Below are positions 28,624 through 38,276 of a stretch of 64,000 nucleotides of DNA, one piece after another. The notes below the pieces were generated by a model that did not search any database, was not told the DNA's origin, and saw nothing but the letters and a program-made list of their open reading frames with translations. Source of the stretch: Rhizobium sophorae (GTDB lineage Bacteria; Pseudomonadota; Alphaproteobacteria; Rhizobiales; Rhizobiaceae); NCBI RefSeq assembly GCF_013087515.1, contig NZ_JABFCN010000034.1, positions 62,001 to 126,000 on the forward strand, in the 5' to 3' direction. A program made the translations under genes and the position numbers. Numbering within the stretch: position 1 is the first letter of the stretch; each line of letters begins with the position of its first letter.

Positions 28624-31155
28624 TCAGGCGGCACGGTAGACCGGCGCGCCGGTGGCTTCGCCGTCGATCTTGAACTGCTGGATGAGCCTGCGTAGCGAAT
28701 CGGCCTCGTCGGCCAGTTCGCGGCTGGCGGCAGTCGTCTCCTCCACCATGGCGGCGTTCTGCTGGGTCATCTGGTCCATCTGGTTGACCGTCGCGTTGAC
28801 GCTCTGCAGCGCGTTGGATTGGTCGTGGCTGGCGCGAGCGATCATCTCGACATGCTGGCTGATCGTGACGATCTGGGCGCTGATCTTGGCGAGCACCGTG
28901 CCGGTCTCCTGCACGAATTGCGAGCCGGAATTGACCTCGTTGGTCGACTTGTTGATTAGCCCCTTGATCTCCTGCGCCGCGGCGGCAGAGCGCTGGGCCA
29001 GTTCGCGGACCTCCATCGCGACCACCGCGAAGCCTTTGCCGGCTTCACCGGCGCGCGCTGCCTCGATGCCGGCGTTGAGTGCCAGGAGGTTGGTCTGGAA
29101 GGCGATCTCGTCGATGACGCCGATGATCTGCTCGATCTGGCGCGAGGCACCTTCGATGCGGCTCATCGCGTCGATAGCATTGCTGACCACGACGGCGGAA
29201 TCGTCGGCGCTGCGCTTGGCCTGACGGACGATCTGGTCGGCATCCTTGGCGCGTTCAGCCGACGAGCGAACCGTGACGGTAATCTGGTCGACCGCAGCCG
29301 CGGTCTCTTCGAGCGAGGCTGCCTGCTGTTCGGTACGCTTGGAGAGGTCCTCGGCCGACTGGGCCATCTGGTTGCCGTTGCCCTGGATCAGCTCGACATT
29401 GTCGCGGATCTGGCTCATCGTCGCCTGCAGGCGCATCATCGAACCGTTGAAATCCTGGCGAAGCTGTTCGAGACGGCCGATGAAGGGCGTTCCGATCGTC
29501 GTCGAGATATCGCCCTGCGACATGCGTTCGAGGCCGGCGGCAAGCGCGTTGACCGCGAATTCGATCTGACGATCCATCTCGCGCTTTTCGGCGTCGTTGC
29601 GCTGGCGCTCGTGTTCGGCGGCGGCGCGTTCCTCGTCGCTCTGCTCCTCGATGCGGATCTTCGAGATGGCGTTTTCCTTGAAGATGCCGAGCGCGCGAGC
29701 CATGTCGCCGATTTCATCGTGGCGCTGCTCGCCGGAGATGCTGGTTTCCAGCGCCCCTTCGGCAATGCGGCGCATGGCGGCGGTGATCTGGCTGATCGGG
29801 CGCTGCAGCGTCAGCACAAGGGCAATGCCGCCGAGGATCGACACAAGGATGCCGAGGCCGGTGGTCATGACGGAGATGCTGTTTGCCTGGGTGCGCTCGG
29901 TGCCGGCCGTCTGCTTCTGCAGTTCGGCAAAATCGGTCAGCTTTTTCCAGATCTGGTCAAGCTCCTGGCGGGCCGCGGCATAGGCCGCGACGCGCTCGCC
30001 GATCGTGTCGACGATCTTCGAGCCGCCGCCGGAGATGACGTCCAGCGCCGGCTGGATCGCGCCGGATATGCCTTCGGCAAAGCCCATGCCCTTGGCGCTG
30101 GTGACCAGCACCTGCATGTCCTTGCCGAGCGTGCCGGCCTGCTGCTGCAGGCGGACGAGATTTTCCTTGCTGGAATCGGCGAGGAAATCGGAAAGAACGA
30201 TCTGCAGCGAATAGACGGAATTTTCGAGACGTCTCGTATCCTGCAGGACCGAATTGGCCTGGGCAATCCGGCCGTCGAGCGCGGCGAATTCCTGCGTCGC
30301 GTCACGCATTTTCTGCGTCGCGGTCAACTGCGTATAGGTCGCGGTCTGGCGGAAGCGCGAAACGAGACGGCCGAGTTCGGTGGCGGTCTCGTCGGTTGGA
30401 TTGGGCGTCTGGGCGATCGTCTTGATGCCGTCGATGGTCGCAGCCAGCGCGTCGACGACATTCTTCTGGTTGCTCGGAACCGAGATGGCAATCAGACGCT
30501 GAGATTTGACGATCTCCGGCATCTGTTCGTTGATGAAGGCGATCTTGTCCTGCGGTGTCTGCGGCTTGCTGAAGCCGCTGGCGATGGTGCCGAGAAAATC
30601 GCCGCCCTTCAGCAGGCGATCAGCGGTGCGAAGGGTAGCGGTGGCGGCACTCTCATCGCTTTGGACGGTATTTTGCAATTCCTCGGCCTGGTAGGACACA
30701 GTGAAGCGGGTGCTGATCACGCTCTTCTGCGCTGCGTCGATCTGCTCATGCAATGCCTGTTCCTGCTCGTGCAGCGCCCAGAGCTTGTCGACGACGCCCG
30801 AAATCTCCTTGGTGCGTCGCGATGCCTCCGCAAGGCTGTCGCGGCCGGCGGCCTCGTCGCCGACCTGGCTCAGGGTCTGGTCGAGCACACCTTGCTGGGT
30901 CTTCAGATCCGCGATCAGCTTGTCGCGCGCCTGCTGGCTGGTGACGCGCAGGAAATCGTCCATCGAGCCGTAGAGATCCTTGAAGCCGCTCAACGACTGC
31001 AGCACGCTGTTGGATATTTCCATGCGGCCCTGCAGAAGTCCGGAAGCATAGAGGCCCGTCAGGCCCACCGCCGAAATGGTGACGACGAAAGGCAGAACGA
31101 AGATCAGAACCTTGGTCTTGATCCTGAAGCGGGAAAGAATTTTGTCAATCAGCAT
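28624..31155 (-). CDS. Methyl-accepting chemotaxis protein with long helical sensor region
   Basis: This 843-residue receptor has a membrane segment at about 15-37 and a large periplasmic region of nearly 390 residues that is almost all predicted helix, with many Q, A, D and L residues. The second membrane segment is near 430-450 (MTTGLGILVSILGGIALVL), followed by HAMP and a signalling hairpin with the tip VIDEIAFQTNLLALNAGIEAARAGEAGKGF. The sensor part looks like a helical-bundle ligand domain (HBM type) rather than Cache, judged by helix content only. The cytoplasmic half is closely similar to the receptor at 26534-28381, while the sensor domains differ. Confidence 0.9.
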   Translation of the reverse strand: MLIDKILSRFRIKTKVLIFVLPFVVTISAVGLTGLYASGLLQGRMEISNSVLQSLSGFKDLYGSMDDFLRVTSQQARDKLIADLKTQQGVLDQTLSQVGDEAAGRDSLAEASRRTKEISGVVDKLWALHEQEQALHEQIDAAQKSVISTRFTVSYQAEELQNTVQSDESAATATLRTADRLLKGGDFLGTIASGFSKPQTPQDKIAFINEQMPEIVKSQRLIAISVPSNQKNVVDALAATIDGIKTIAQTPNPTDETATELGRLVSRFRQTATYTQLTATQKMRDATQEFAALDGRIAQANSVLQDTRRLENSVYSLQIVLSDFLADSSKENLVRLQQQAGTLGKDMQVLVTSAKGMGFAEGISGAIQPALDVISGGGSKIVDTIGERVAAYAAARQELDQIWKKLTDFAELQKQTAGTERTQANSISVMTTGLGILVSILGGIALVLTLQRPISQITAAMRRIAEGALETSISGEQRHDEIGDMARALGIFKENAISKIRIEEQSDEERAAAEHERQRNDAEKREMDRQIEFAVNALAAGLERMSQGDISTTIGTPFIGRLEQLRQDFNGSMMRLQATMSQIRDNVELIQGNGNQMAQSAEDLSKRTEQQAASLEETAAAVDQITVTVRSSAERAKDADQIVRQAKRSADDSAVVVSNAIDAMSRIEGASRQIEQIIGVIDEIAFQTNLLALNAGIEAARAGEAGKGFAVVAMEVRELAQRSAAAAQEIKGLINKSTNEVNSGSQFVQETGTVLAKISAQIVTISQHVEMIARASHDQSNALQSVNATVNQMDQMTQQNAAMVEETTAASRELADEADSLRRLIQQFKIDGEATGAPVYRAA

Positions 31156-31466
31156 GGCGTTCCGGGCCTTTCATACACCACTCCTCCCGCAGGCGGCCAC
31201 ATGGCGCCAGCCGGGTGCACATCGAGCTGTCCTTATTTACATTGGGGAACCCGGAGGCCAGGCGGCAGTCATTGCCAGTTCACGTCCAAACAACTTGGAT
31301 ATGCCCAAATATTCGCGAGCAATTGTGTCAGATTAGATATTAATTTTCGGATAAGCGGCTATGGCGGGATAAGCCAAGGCCGTGAAATAGTTGCAAGTTA
31401 TGGGCCGCGACGCCGCGGTGCGACAATGAGCATGTCGCAACGTTGGTTCCAGGTCTGCGGACAGGA

Positions 31467-31610
31467 TCAGATGAAGTGCGAGAGCAGCAGCGCGAGGCTG
31501 GCGGCAGTGGCGCCAGCTGCAAGCATCAGATAGCGCAGGGCGACCATCCGGGCGTTCGGCTTTGCCTCGGCAATTGCGATGGCGCGGGCGCGTCGTGCGT
31601 TTCTGTCCAT
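31467..31610 (-). CDS. Small single-membrane-span protein (47 aa)
   Basis: From ATG 31610 the frame encodes MDRNARRARAIAIAEAKP, then a short linker, then a hydrophobic segment RYLMLAAGATAASLALLLSHFI that ends the protein. GTGAGG lies about eight bases before the ATG. It is a basic N-terminus plus C-terminal membrane anchor, about the size of many unannotated membrane peptides. It lies in a 669-base gap between the chemoreceptor and the flavoprotein gene; otherwise this gap holds the chemoreceptor promoter region and a repeat. No homologue is recognised. Confidence 0.4.
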   Translation of the reverse strand: MDRNARRARAIAIAEAKPNARMVALRYLMLAAGATAASLALLLSHFI

Positions 31611-31766
31611 GGTCGAAACCTCACTTCTCTCTGACACAACAACAATCCAACAAATCGGCTTGCCGGTAAAGCTTAATTTAGGGACGACCTTACAAACCGC
31701 CAATTGAGACAGGATGGCGCACCTCTATTAAGAAGTCTTGAATCGGTATCTCCAGATACTTCCTAG

Positions 31767-31808
31767 GCATGTCAAAAAATGTGCAGCGGTTTTGGGCCCA
31801 CGACATGC
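31767..31808. repeat. Rhizobium intergenic palindrome (GCATGTC family)
   Basis: GCATGTC (31767-31773) and GACATGC (31802-31808) flank a GTGCAGCGGTTTTGGG core, followed by an AAAACAAAGAGCTTTAGACG tail. I recall this combination as a frequent repeat between Rhizobium genes. It lies just after the stop of the flavoprotein gene at 31825. Confidence 0.65.
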
Positions 31809-31824
31809 ATCAAAACAAAGAGCT

Positions 31825-33075
31825 TTAGACGCATTCGCCGGCGGCAAAACCGGAAGCCCAGGCCCACTGGAAATTATAGCCGCCGAGCCAGCCTGTGACG
31901 TCGACGCATTCGCCGATGAAATAAAGGCCGGGCACGGCTTTTGCTTCCATGCTGCGGGAATCGAGCGCTGACGTGTCGATGCCGCCGAGCGTCACTTCGG
32001 CGGTGCGGTAACCTTCCGAGCCGGACGGTTTAACCACCCAGTTCTGGACGCCGGCGGCAAGACGCAGCAGCGCCTTGTCGGGCAGGTCGGCCATGTTGCC
32101 GGAGATCTTCTTTTCGCGCTCGACGAGAAATTGGGCCAGCCGTTTCGGCAGGATATCGCCGAGTGCCGTCTGCGGCGATTGACGGCCATTGATCTGTTTT
32201 GCCGTCTTCAGATGGGCCGCGATGTCGATATCCGGTTCGATCGAGACCACGACCTCGTCGCCCTCGCGCCAATAGGAAGAGATCTGCAGGATGGCGGGGC
32301 CGCTCAGCCCGCGATGGGTGAAGAGCAGCGCTTCGCGGAAGGCGGTCCTGCCGTGGCGGATTTCGGCCGGGGCGGCAATGCCGGCGAGCGGCGCGATGCT
32401 TTCCAGCAGGCCGGGATCGAGCGTCAGCGGCACGAGGCCGGGTCGGGTTTCGAGCACGGCCAAGCCGAACTGCTCGGCAAGGCGATAGGCAAAGCCGGTG
32501 GCGCCCATCTTCGGGATCGACTTGCCGCCGGTGGCGACGATCAGCGACGATGCTTCACAGTGACCTTCGCTCGTCGATACCCGGAAGCCGGCTTCGGTCT
32601 TTTCGACGCCTGATACTTCGGTGCCAAGATGCAGCACTGCACCGGCCATGCGCATCTCCGCCAGCAGCATGCGGATGATGTCTTTGGCGCTATCGTCGCA
32701 GAAAAGCTGGCCCAGCGTCTTCTCGTGCCAGGCGATGCCGTGGCCGTCGACCATGGCGATGAAATCGGCGGGCGTGAAACGGGCAAGCGCCGACTTGCAG
32801 AAATGCGGGTTGGCGGAGAGGAAATTCTTCGGTCCGGCATGGATATTGGTGAAATTGCAGCGGCCGCCGCCTGATATGCGGATCTTCTCGCCAGGCGCCC
32901 TGGCATGGTCGAGGATGACGACCGAGCGGCCGCGTTTTCCGGCACGGATGGCCGCCATCATGCCCGCCGCCCCGGCGCCGATGACGATAACGTCGCTTTT
33001 GCGCTGCAAACCCGTTTCCCCGATCAAAATCACCTCTTCTTTTTCCATCAAAGGGCGAAAGTCAACGTTTGCCAC
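31825..33075 (-). CDS. NAD(P)/FAD-dependent oxidoreductase (BaiN/HI0933-like)
   Basis: This flavoprotein has up to 416 residues. The dinucleotide site VIVIGAGAAGMMAAI is at about 29-43 and is followed by the family string GEKIRISGGGRCNFTN. The C-terminal TGWLGGYNFQWAWASGFAAG motif closes the FAD site. The family (TIGR00275) is widespread; only the gut BaiN members have a tested role, so the substrate here is open. The start is uncertain: GTG 33075 or ATG 33048, with neither having a clear ribosome binding site. It is divergent from the gamma-glutamylputrescine synthetase gene, with 61 bases between. Confidence 0.85.
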   Translation of the reverse strand: MANVDFRPLMEKEEVILIGETGLQRKSDVIVIGAGAAGMMAAIRAGKRGRSVVILDHARAPGEKIRISGGGRCNFTNIHAGPKNFLSANPHFCKSALARFTPADFIAMVDGHGIAWHEKTLGQLFCDDSAKDIIRMLLAEMRMAGAVLHLGTEVSGVEKTEAGFRVSTSEGHCEASSLIVATGGKSIPKMGATGFAYRLAEQFGLAVLETRPGLVPLTLDPGLLESIAPLAGIAAPAEIRHGRTAFREALLFTHRGLSGPAILQISSYWREGDEVVVSIEPDIDIAAHLKTAKQINGRQSPQTALGDILPKRLAQFLVEREKKISGNMADLPDKALLRLAAGVQNWVVKPSGSEGYRTAEVTLGGIDTSALDSRSMEAKAVPGLYFIGECVDVTGWLGGYNFQWAWASGFAAGECV

Positions 33076-33136
33076 CCCTCGCCAATTGGCAAAGTCTGGT
33101 TATGATGGCGCCACGATCAACGCAAACCGGTGTGTC

Positions 33137-34573
33137 ATGTCCCCAAAAAAGACGACGCTGAAGCCTGCCAGAAACGTACCCGCCTCGAAGAAAACTCCCC
33201 CGGAGCCCGGATCCCTGCGCGGCGTTGCGAACTGGAAGGAAGCAGCGCGGTGGCTGAGGGACAGGGGCATCGAAGACATCGAATGCATCACGCCGGACCT
33301 TGCCGGCGTTCCGCGCGGCAAGATGATGCCGAGCTCGAAATTCACTTCGAACACCTCGCTGGCGCTGCCGTCGGCGATCTACCGGCATACGATTTCGGGC
33401 GAATATCCCGACGAGACGGAAAGCTTCCGCTATGAGCCGCGCGACAGCGACCTCAAGCTGATGCCCGACCTTTCGACGCTTTCCGTCGTGCCCTGGGAAA
33501 CCGACCCGACGGCACAGGTGATCTGCGATATCGTCGATTCGGACGGTGGGGAAGTGCCCTATACGCCGCGCAACGTGCTGAAGCGGATCATGAGCCTCTA
33601 TCATGAGCGCGGCTGGAAACCGATCGTGGCGCCCGAGATCGAATTCTATCTCGTCGCCAAGAACGACGATCCCGACTATCCGCTGCACCCGCCCAAAGGC
33701 CGGTCCGGCCGCTCGATCCTCGGCGGCCAGGGCTATTCGATCGCCGGCATCAACGAGTTCGACGAACTGATCGACGACGTCTATCATTTCTCGGAGAAGC
33801 AGGGGCTGGAGATCGATACGCTGATCCATGAAGAGGGACCGGCACAGCTCGAGATCAACCTGCGCCACGGCAATCCGATCGAGCTTGCCGACCAGGTGTT
33901 CCTGTTCAAGCGGACGATCCGCGAGGCGGCGCTGAAACACGACATCTACGCGACCTTCATGGCTAAGCCGATGCAGGGCCAGCCGGGCTCGGCGATGCAT
34001 ATCCACCAATCGGTGGTCAATATCGAGACCGGCAAGAACATCTTCTCCAATCCCGATGGCTCGGCTTCGAAGGAATTCTTCCATTTCATCGGCGGCATGC
34101 AGAAATTCGTGCCGAGCGCGATGGCGATGCTGGCGCCCTATGTGAATTCCTACCGGCGCCTGCAGCCCGATATGTCCTGCCCGGTCAACAATGCCTGGGG
34201 TTACGACAACCGGACGACCGCCTTCCGTGTCCCGGTCTCCGATCCACAGGCGCGGCGCGTGGAAAACCGGCTGCCGAGTTCGGACGCCAATCCCTATCTC
34301 GCGCTCGCCGCTTCGCTCGCCTCCGGCCTGCTCGGCATCATGAAGGAGATCGAGCCGACGGCGCCGACCGAGGATTCGGCCAATGAGGGTTCGATCGACC
34401 TGCCGCGCGGCCTGCTGGAAGCCGTGGCACTGCTCGAGGACGAACCCGCCTTCGAGGAGATATTCGGCAAGCAGTTCATCGGCCTTTATGCCGGCGTCAA
34501 GCGCGGCGAGTTCGAGACCTTCATGCAGGTGATCAGCCCCTGGGAGCGGGAATTCCTTCTGCTCAACGTGTGA
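33137..34573 (+). CDS. puuA: Glutamine synthetase family protein, probable gamma-glutamylputrescine synthetase
   Basis: The product has 478 residues. It has the glutamine synthetase fold motifs: an N-terminal beta-grasp with DLAGVPRGKMMP, the catalytic FYLVAKNDD near the first metal site, PAQLEINLRHGNP, and AMHIHQSV with metal and ATP ligands. The glutamate-site stretch is NSYRRLQPDMSCPVNNAWGYDNRTTAFRVP. It lacks the adenylylation loop of GlnA. Members next to a FAD-dependent amine oxidase ligate glutamate to putrescine. Ten bases after its stop lies such an oxidase, and a putrescine importer is in the same region, which supports that role over ammonium assimilation. Confidence 0.75.
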   Translation: MSPKKTTLKPARNVPASKKTPPEPGSLRGVANWKEAARWLRDRGIEDIECITPDLAGVPRGKMMPSSKFTSNTSLALPSAIYRHTISGEYPDETESFRYEPRDSDLKLMPDLSTLSVVPWETDPTAQVICDIVDSDGGEVPYTPRNVLKRIMSLYHERGWKPIVAPEIEFYLVAKNDDPDYPLHPPKGRSGRSILGGQGYSIAGINEFDELIDDVYHFSEKQGLEIDTLIHEEGPAQLEINLRHGNPIELADQVFLFKRTIREAALKHDIYATFMAKPMQGQPGSAMHIHQSVVNIETGKNIFSNPDGSASKEFFHFIGGMQKFVPSAMAMLAPYVNSYRRLQPDMSCPVNNAWGYDNRTTAFRVPVSDPQARRVENRLPSSDANPYLALAASLASGLLGIMKEIEPTAPTEDSANEGSIDLPRGLLEAVALLEDEPAFEEIFGKQFIGLYAGVKRGEFETFMQVISPWEREFLLLNV

Positions 34574-34583
34574 GGGAAGCATC

Positions 34584-35882
34584 ATGGCATCGCAGGAGAC
34601 GTGGCAGAGCCCGATCGCGCCCGGGCTGTCCTGGTATCAGGCAACCGTGGGGGAGCGGCCCACCTACCCCGCTCTCGACGGATCGAGAACATGCGACGTC
34701 GCGATTGTCGGCGGCGGTTATACCGGCCTGCAGGCCGCCTATAATCTTGCCAAGTCAGGCGTTTCGGTGGTCCTGATTGACGCCTGCCGCTTCGGCGACG
34801 GGGCGTCCGGGCGCAATGGCGGCCAACTCGGCACGGGTCAGCGATGGTGGCCGGAAGAACTCGAGGAGAAGGTCGGCTACGAACGCTCGAAGGCGCTGTT
34901 CGATCTTGCCGAGGCGGCCAAGCGCCATCTCATCGATTTCGCCCGCGAGCACCAGATCGAGATCGACTATGTGCCCGGCCAGCTCAATGTCGCACACAAG
35001 GCGAGCTACAAACGCGACTACTATGAAAATGCTGAAATCGCCGCAGAGCGCTACGGCTATCCGCATCTCAGCTTCATGGACGAGGAGGAAACGCAGGAGA
35101 GGCTCGGTTCGAAGCGTTTCCATTGCGGCGTGCGCGATGTCGGCACCGGCCACATTCATCCGCTGAAGCTGCTGGTGGGGCTGGCGCGGGTCGCCGCCAA
35201 CGCGGGCGCTGAAATCTTCGAGATGACCAAGGCAACGGCGATCCGCCAAAGCGGCGGCAAGGTGACAATCGAAACCGAAAGGGGGACGATCACCGCTGAG
35301 CGCGCTCTGATCGCCTGCAACGGCCATATCGGCGACCTCGAGCCGGTGACGGCGAGCCATGTCATGCCGATCCGCTCCTTCATCGGCGCCACGGCGCCGC
35401 TCGACGGGCATCCCGATGTGCTGCCCGGGGGCGAGGCTGTGGCCGATTCGCGCTTCGTCGTGCGCTACTTCCGCAAATTCGGCGACGGCCGCCTGCTGTT
35501 CGGCGGGCGCGAGGCCTATACCTCGGACAATCCGCGGGACATTTCGCAGCACATCCGCCGGCAGATCGCCGAGATCTATCCGGACCTGAAGGACATCGAG
35601 ATCACCCATGCCTGGGGCGGCAGCGTCGGCATCACCTTGCCGCGCCAGCCCTTCGTGCGCGAGGTCATGCCCGGCGTCATCTCGATCGGCGGTTATTCCG
35701 GCCATGGCGTCATGCTGTCAAACTACTGTGGCAAGCTCTACGCGGAAACGGTGCTTGGAAAATCTCGCGATCTCGACCTCTTCACATCGCTTGATATTCC
35801 AGCCTTTCCCGGTGGTGCGCGCATGCGGGCGCCGTTGCTTTTCCTCGCCTTGTCGTGGTTTGCGCTTCGCGACAAGTTTTAG
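34584..35882 (+). CDS. puuB: FAD-dependent oxidoreductase, probable gamma-glutamylputrescine oxidase
   Basis: This 432-residue protein belongs to the DAO (D-amino-acid oxidase/glycine oxidase) superfamily. The FAD-binding GGGYTGLQAAYNLAKSGVSVVLIDA is at about 37-62, followed by FGDGASGRNGGQLGTGQR. The C-terminal GGYSGHGVMLSNYCGKLYAE completes the cofactor site. PuuB oxidises gamma-glutamylputrescine to the aldehyde with release of peroxide. It is ten bases after the synthetase gene, so one operon. The later puu steps are not in the window. The length and motifs fit PuuB well, but other amine substrates are possible. Confidence 0.78.
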   Translation: MASQETWQSPIAPGLSWYQATVGERPTYPALDGSRTCDVAIVGGGYTGLQAAYNLAKSGVSVVLIDACRFGDGASGRNGGQLGTGQRWWPEELEEKVGYERSKALFDLAEAAKRHLIDFAREHQIEIDYVPGQLNVAHKASYKRDYYENAEIAAERYGYPHLSFMDEEETQERLGSKRFHCGVRDVGTGHIHPLKLLVGLARVAANAGAEIFEMTKATAIRQSGGKVTIETERGTITAERALIACNGHIGDLEPVTASHVMPIRSFIGATAPLDGHPDVLPGGEAVADSRFVVRYFRKFGDGRLLFGGREAYTSDNPRDISQHIRRQIAEIYPDLKDIEITHAWGGSVGITLPRQPFVREVMPGVISIGGYSGHGVMLSNYCGKLYAETVLGKSRDLDLFTSLDIPAFPGGARMRAPLLFLALSWFALRDKF

Positions 35883-36017
35883 TCCGATTGCGGATTTCCT
35901 CTTCCGGAAATTCGCTCTAAAACCGGTGCCTGAGAGATTCATTGCACTGCACACTGGCTTTTTTAAATCGATTAGATTAAAAGAGCCGTCAACCAAGCCT
36001 GATTGAGAGACAAGCTC

Positions 36018-37493
36018 ATGAGCAGCCAGATTATTCCCGTTGAGCCTTTTGATTACGTCGTTTTCGGCGGCAGCGGCGACCTTGCCGAGCGCAAGTTGCT
36101 GCCCGCCCTTTATCATCGCCAGATCGAAGGCCAGTTCAGCGAACCGACCCGCGTGATCGGCGCCTCGCGCAGCCCGTTGACCCACGAGGAATACCGCAAT
36201 TTTGCCCGCGATGCGCTGAAGGAACACCTGAAGAAGGGCGAATATGACGAGGCTGAGGTGGAGAAGTTCTGTGCCCGCCTCTACTACGTCTCGGTCGATG
36301 CCCGCACCGACAGCGGCTGGGATCAGCTGAAGAAATTGCTGGATGAGGGCAAGGAGCGCGTGCGCGCCTTCTATCTGGCGGTTGCGCCCGGCATCTTCGG
36401 CGACATTTCGCAGAAGATCCACGACCACAAGCTGATCACCAAGTCGACCCGCATCGTCGTCGAGAAGCCGATCGGCCGCGACCTCGCCTCGGCGCTGCAG
36501 CTCAACGACACGATCGGCCGCGCCTTCAAGGAAGAGCAGATCTTCCGCATCGACCACTATCTCGGCAAGGAGACGGTGCAGAACCTGATGGCGCTGCGCT
36601 TTGCCAACGCGCTCTACGAGCCGCTGTGGAACGCCAACTACATCGACCACGTGCAGATCACCGTGGCTGAATCGGTCGGCCTCGAAGGCCGCGCCGGCTA
36701 TTACGACACTGCGGGTGCACTGCGCGACATGGTGCAGAACCACATCCTGCAACTGCTCTGCCTGACGGCGATGGAAGTGCCCTCGTCGATGGATTCGGAG
36801 GCCGTTCGCGACGAGAAGCTGAAGGTGCTGCGCGCGCTGAAGCCGCTCAATGCCTCCAACGTCGAGCAGGCGACGGTCCGCGGCCAGTATCGCGCCGGCG
36901 CATCGGGCACCGGCCCGGTCAAGGGCTACCTTGAAGAGCTCGAAGGCGGCGTCTCGAACACCGAGACCTTCGTCGCCATCAAGGCCGAGATCAACAACTG
37001 GCGCTGGGCCGGCGTTCCCTTCTACATCCGCACCGGCAAGCGCCTGACCGGGCGCATGTCCGAGATCGTCATCACCTTCAAGCCGATCCCGCACGCGATC
37101 TTCGACCAGGCGGCCGGGCGCATCGTCGCCAACCAGCTGATCATCCGCCTGCAGCCGGACGAGGGCGTCAAGCAGTCGCTGATGATCAAGGATCCGGGTC
37201 CAGGCGGCATGCGCCTGCGCAATGTCTCGCTCGACATGAGCTTCGCCCAGGCCTTCAATGTCCGTAATCCCGACGCCTACGAGCGTCTGCTGATGGACGT
37301 GATCCGCTCCAACCAGACATTGTTCATGCGCCGCGACGAAGTGGAAGCCGCATGGAAATGGGTGGATCCGATCCTCAAGGGTTGGGAAACGACCGGCCAG
37401 CAAGTGCAGGGCTATACGGCCGGCACCTGGGGGCCGAGCCAGGCCATCGCGCTGATCGAGCGTGACGGCCGCACCTGGCATGACGAAATCTAG
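36018..37493 (+). CDS. zwf: Glucose-6-phosphate 1-dehydrogenase
   Basis: This 491-residue enzyme oxidises glucose 6-phosphate with NAD(P)+ to 6-phosphogluconolactone, the entry to the Entner-Doudoroff and pentose phosphate routes. The nucleotide fingerprint is VVFGGSGDLAERKL near residue 15. The active-site motif RIDHYLGKE near 180 contains the catalytic histidine. The length matches bacterial Zwf. ATG 36018 is preferred over TTG 36003. pgl follows after 10 bases and edd after another 74, so the three consecutive steps are in pathway order. Confidence 0.95.
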   Translation: MSSQIIPVEPFDYVVFGGSGDLAERKLLPALYHRQIEGQFSEPTRVIGASRSPLTHEEYRNFARDALKEHLKKGEYDEAEVEKFCARLYYVSVDARTDSGWDQLKKLLDEGKERVRAFYLAVAPGIFGDISQKIHDHKLITKSTRIVVEKPIGRDLASALQLNDTIGRAFKEEQIFRIDHYLGKETVQNLMALRFANALYEPLWNANYIDHVQITVAESVGLEGRAGYYDTAGALRDMVQNHILQLLCLTAMEVPSSMDSEAVRDEKLKVLRALKPLNASNVEQATVRGQYRAGASGTGPVKGYLEELEGGVSNTETFVAIKAEINNWRWAGVPFYIRTGKRLTGRMSEIVITFKPIPHAIFDQAAGRIVANQLIIRLQPDEGVKQSLMIKDPGPGGMRLRNVSLDMSFAQAFNVRNPDAYERLLMDVIRSNQTLFMRRDEVEAAWKWVDPILKGWETTGQQVQGYTAGTWGPSQAIALIERDGRTWHDEI

Positions 37494-37503
37494 GACGAAA
37501 TCG

Positions 37504-38202
37504 ATGGCATCGACCCTGCATTCCTTCGCCAGCGCCGCAGACCTCGCCGGCAGTCTCGCCGATAAGGTCGCGGATACGCTTTCGGCAGCGATCGCCGCCC
37601 GCGGAACGGCCTCCATCGCCGTTTCCGGCGGCTCCACACCGAAGGCCTTCTTCCAGGCGCTTTCGACACGCGACATCGCCTGGGAAAAAGTGACGATCAC
37701 GCTTGTCGACGAACGCTTCGTGCCGGCCGACAATCCGCGCTCGAACCATCTGCTGGTCGACGCCAATCTGCTGCAGAACAAGGCGAAGGCGGCACGCTTC
37801 CTGCCGCTCTATCAGGATGTGGCCTCCGTGGAGGAGGCAGCAAGGCTCGCAACAGAGAAGACCAAGGCGATCAGTTCACCCTTCGACATCGTCATCCTCG
37901 GCATGGGCGGCGATGGCCACACGGCCTCGTTCTTTCCCGGCGGCAGCAATCTTGCCAAGGCGATCGATGCATCGACGCCGCGCGGCATCATCACCATGGA
38001 AGCGGAAGGAGCCGGCGAGCCGCGCCTGACCTTCACCTTCTCCAGTCTTGAGGATGCCGCACTCCTGGTTCTCCATATTGAGGGCGAAGGCAAAAAAGAC
38101 GTTCTCGCCAAGGCGGAAGGCAGCGGTGACGAGGCAGAAATGCCGATCCGCGCCGTTCTGCGCCGGGCTACTTCCCCGGTCGAGATCTACTGGGCTCCCT
38201 GA
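37504..38202 (+). CDS. pgl: 6-phosphogluconolactonase
   Basis: This 232-residue hydrolase opens the lactone made by Zwf to 6-phosphogluconate. It shows the sugar-phosphate isomerase-like fold with SGGSTPKAFF near residue 40, VDERFVP near 70, and GMGGDGHTASFFPG near 135, where the histidine is catalytic. It lies between zwf and edd on the same strand. The start ATG 37504 follows the zwf stop by 10 bases. Confidence 0.94.
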   Translation: MASTLHSFASAADLAGSLADKVADTLSAAIAARGTASIAVSGGSTPKAFFQALSTRDIAWEKVTITLVDERFVPADNPRSNHLLVDANLLQNKAKAARFLPLYQDVASVEEAARLATEKTKAISSPFDIVILGMGGDGHTASFFPGGSNLAKAIDASTPRGIITMEAEGAGEPRLTFTFSSLEDAALLVLHIEGEGKKDVLAKAEGSGDEAEMPIRAVLRRATSPVEIYWAP

Positions 38203-38276
38203 TCTGCCTTAGATCCATTGAGATTTTAGGCCGGAGCCGAAACAGATAGAGACAACGAACAAGGCAGGGATATTCC

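Noticed and set aside
29611..31533. Very long plus-strand open frame opposite the large chemoreceptor
   Set aside because: It lies antisense to a well-supported receptor gene with both membrane segments and the signalling tip; the frame is open only because of codon bias.
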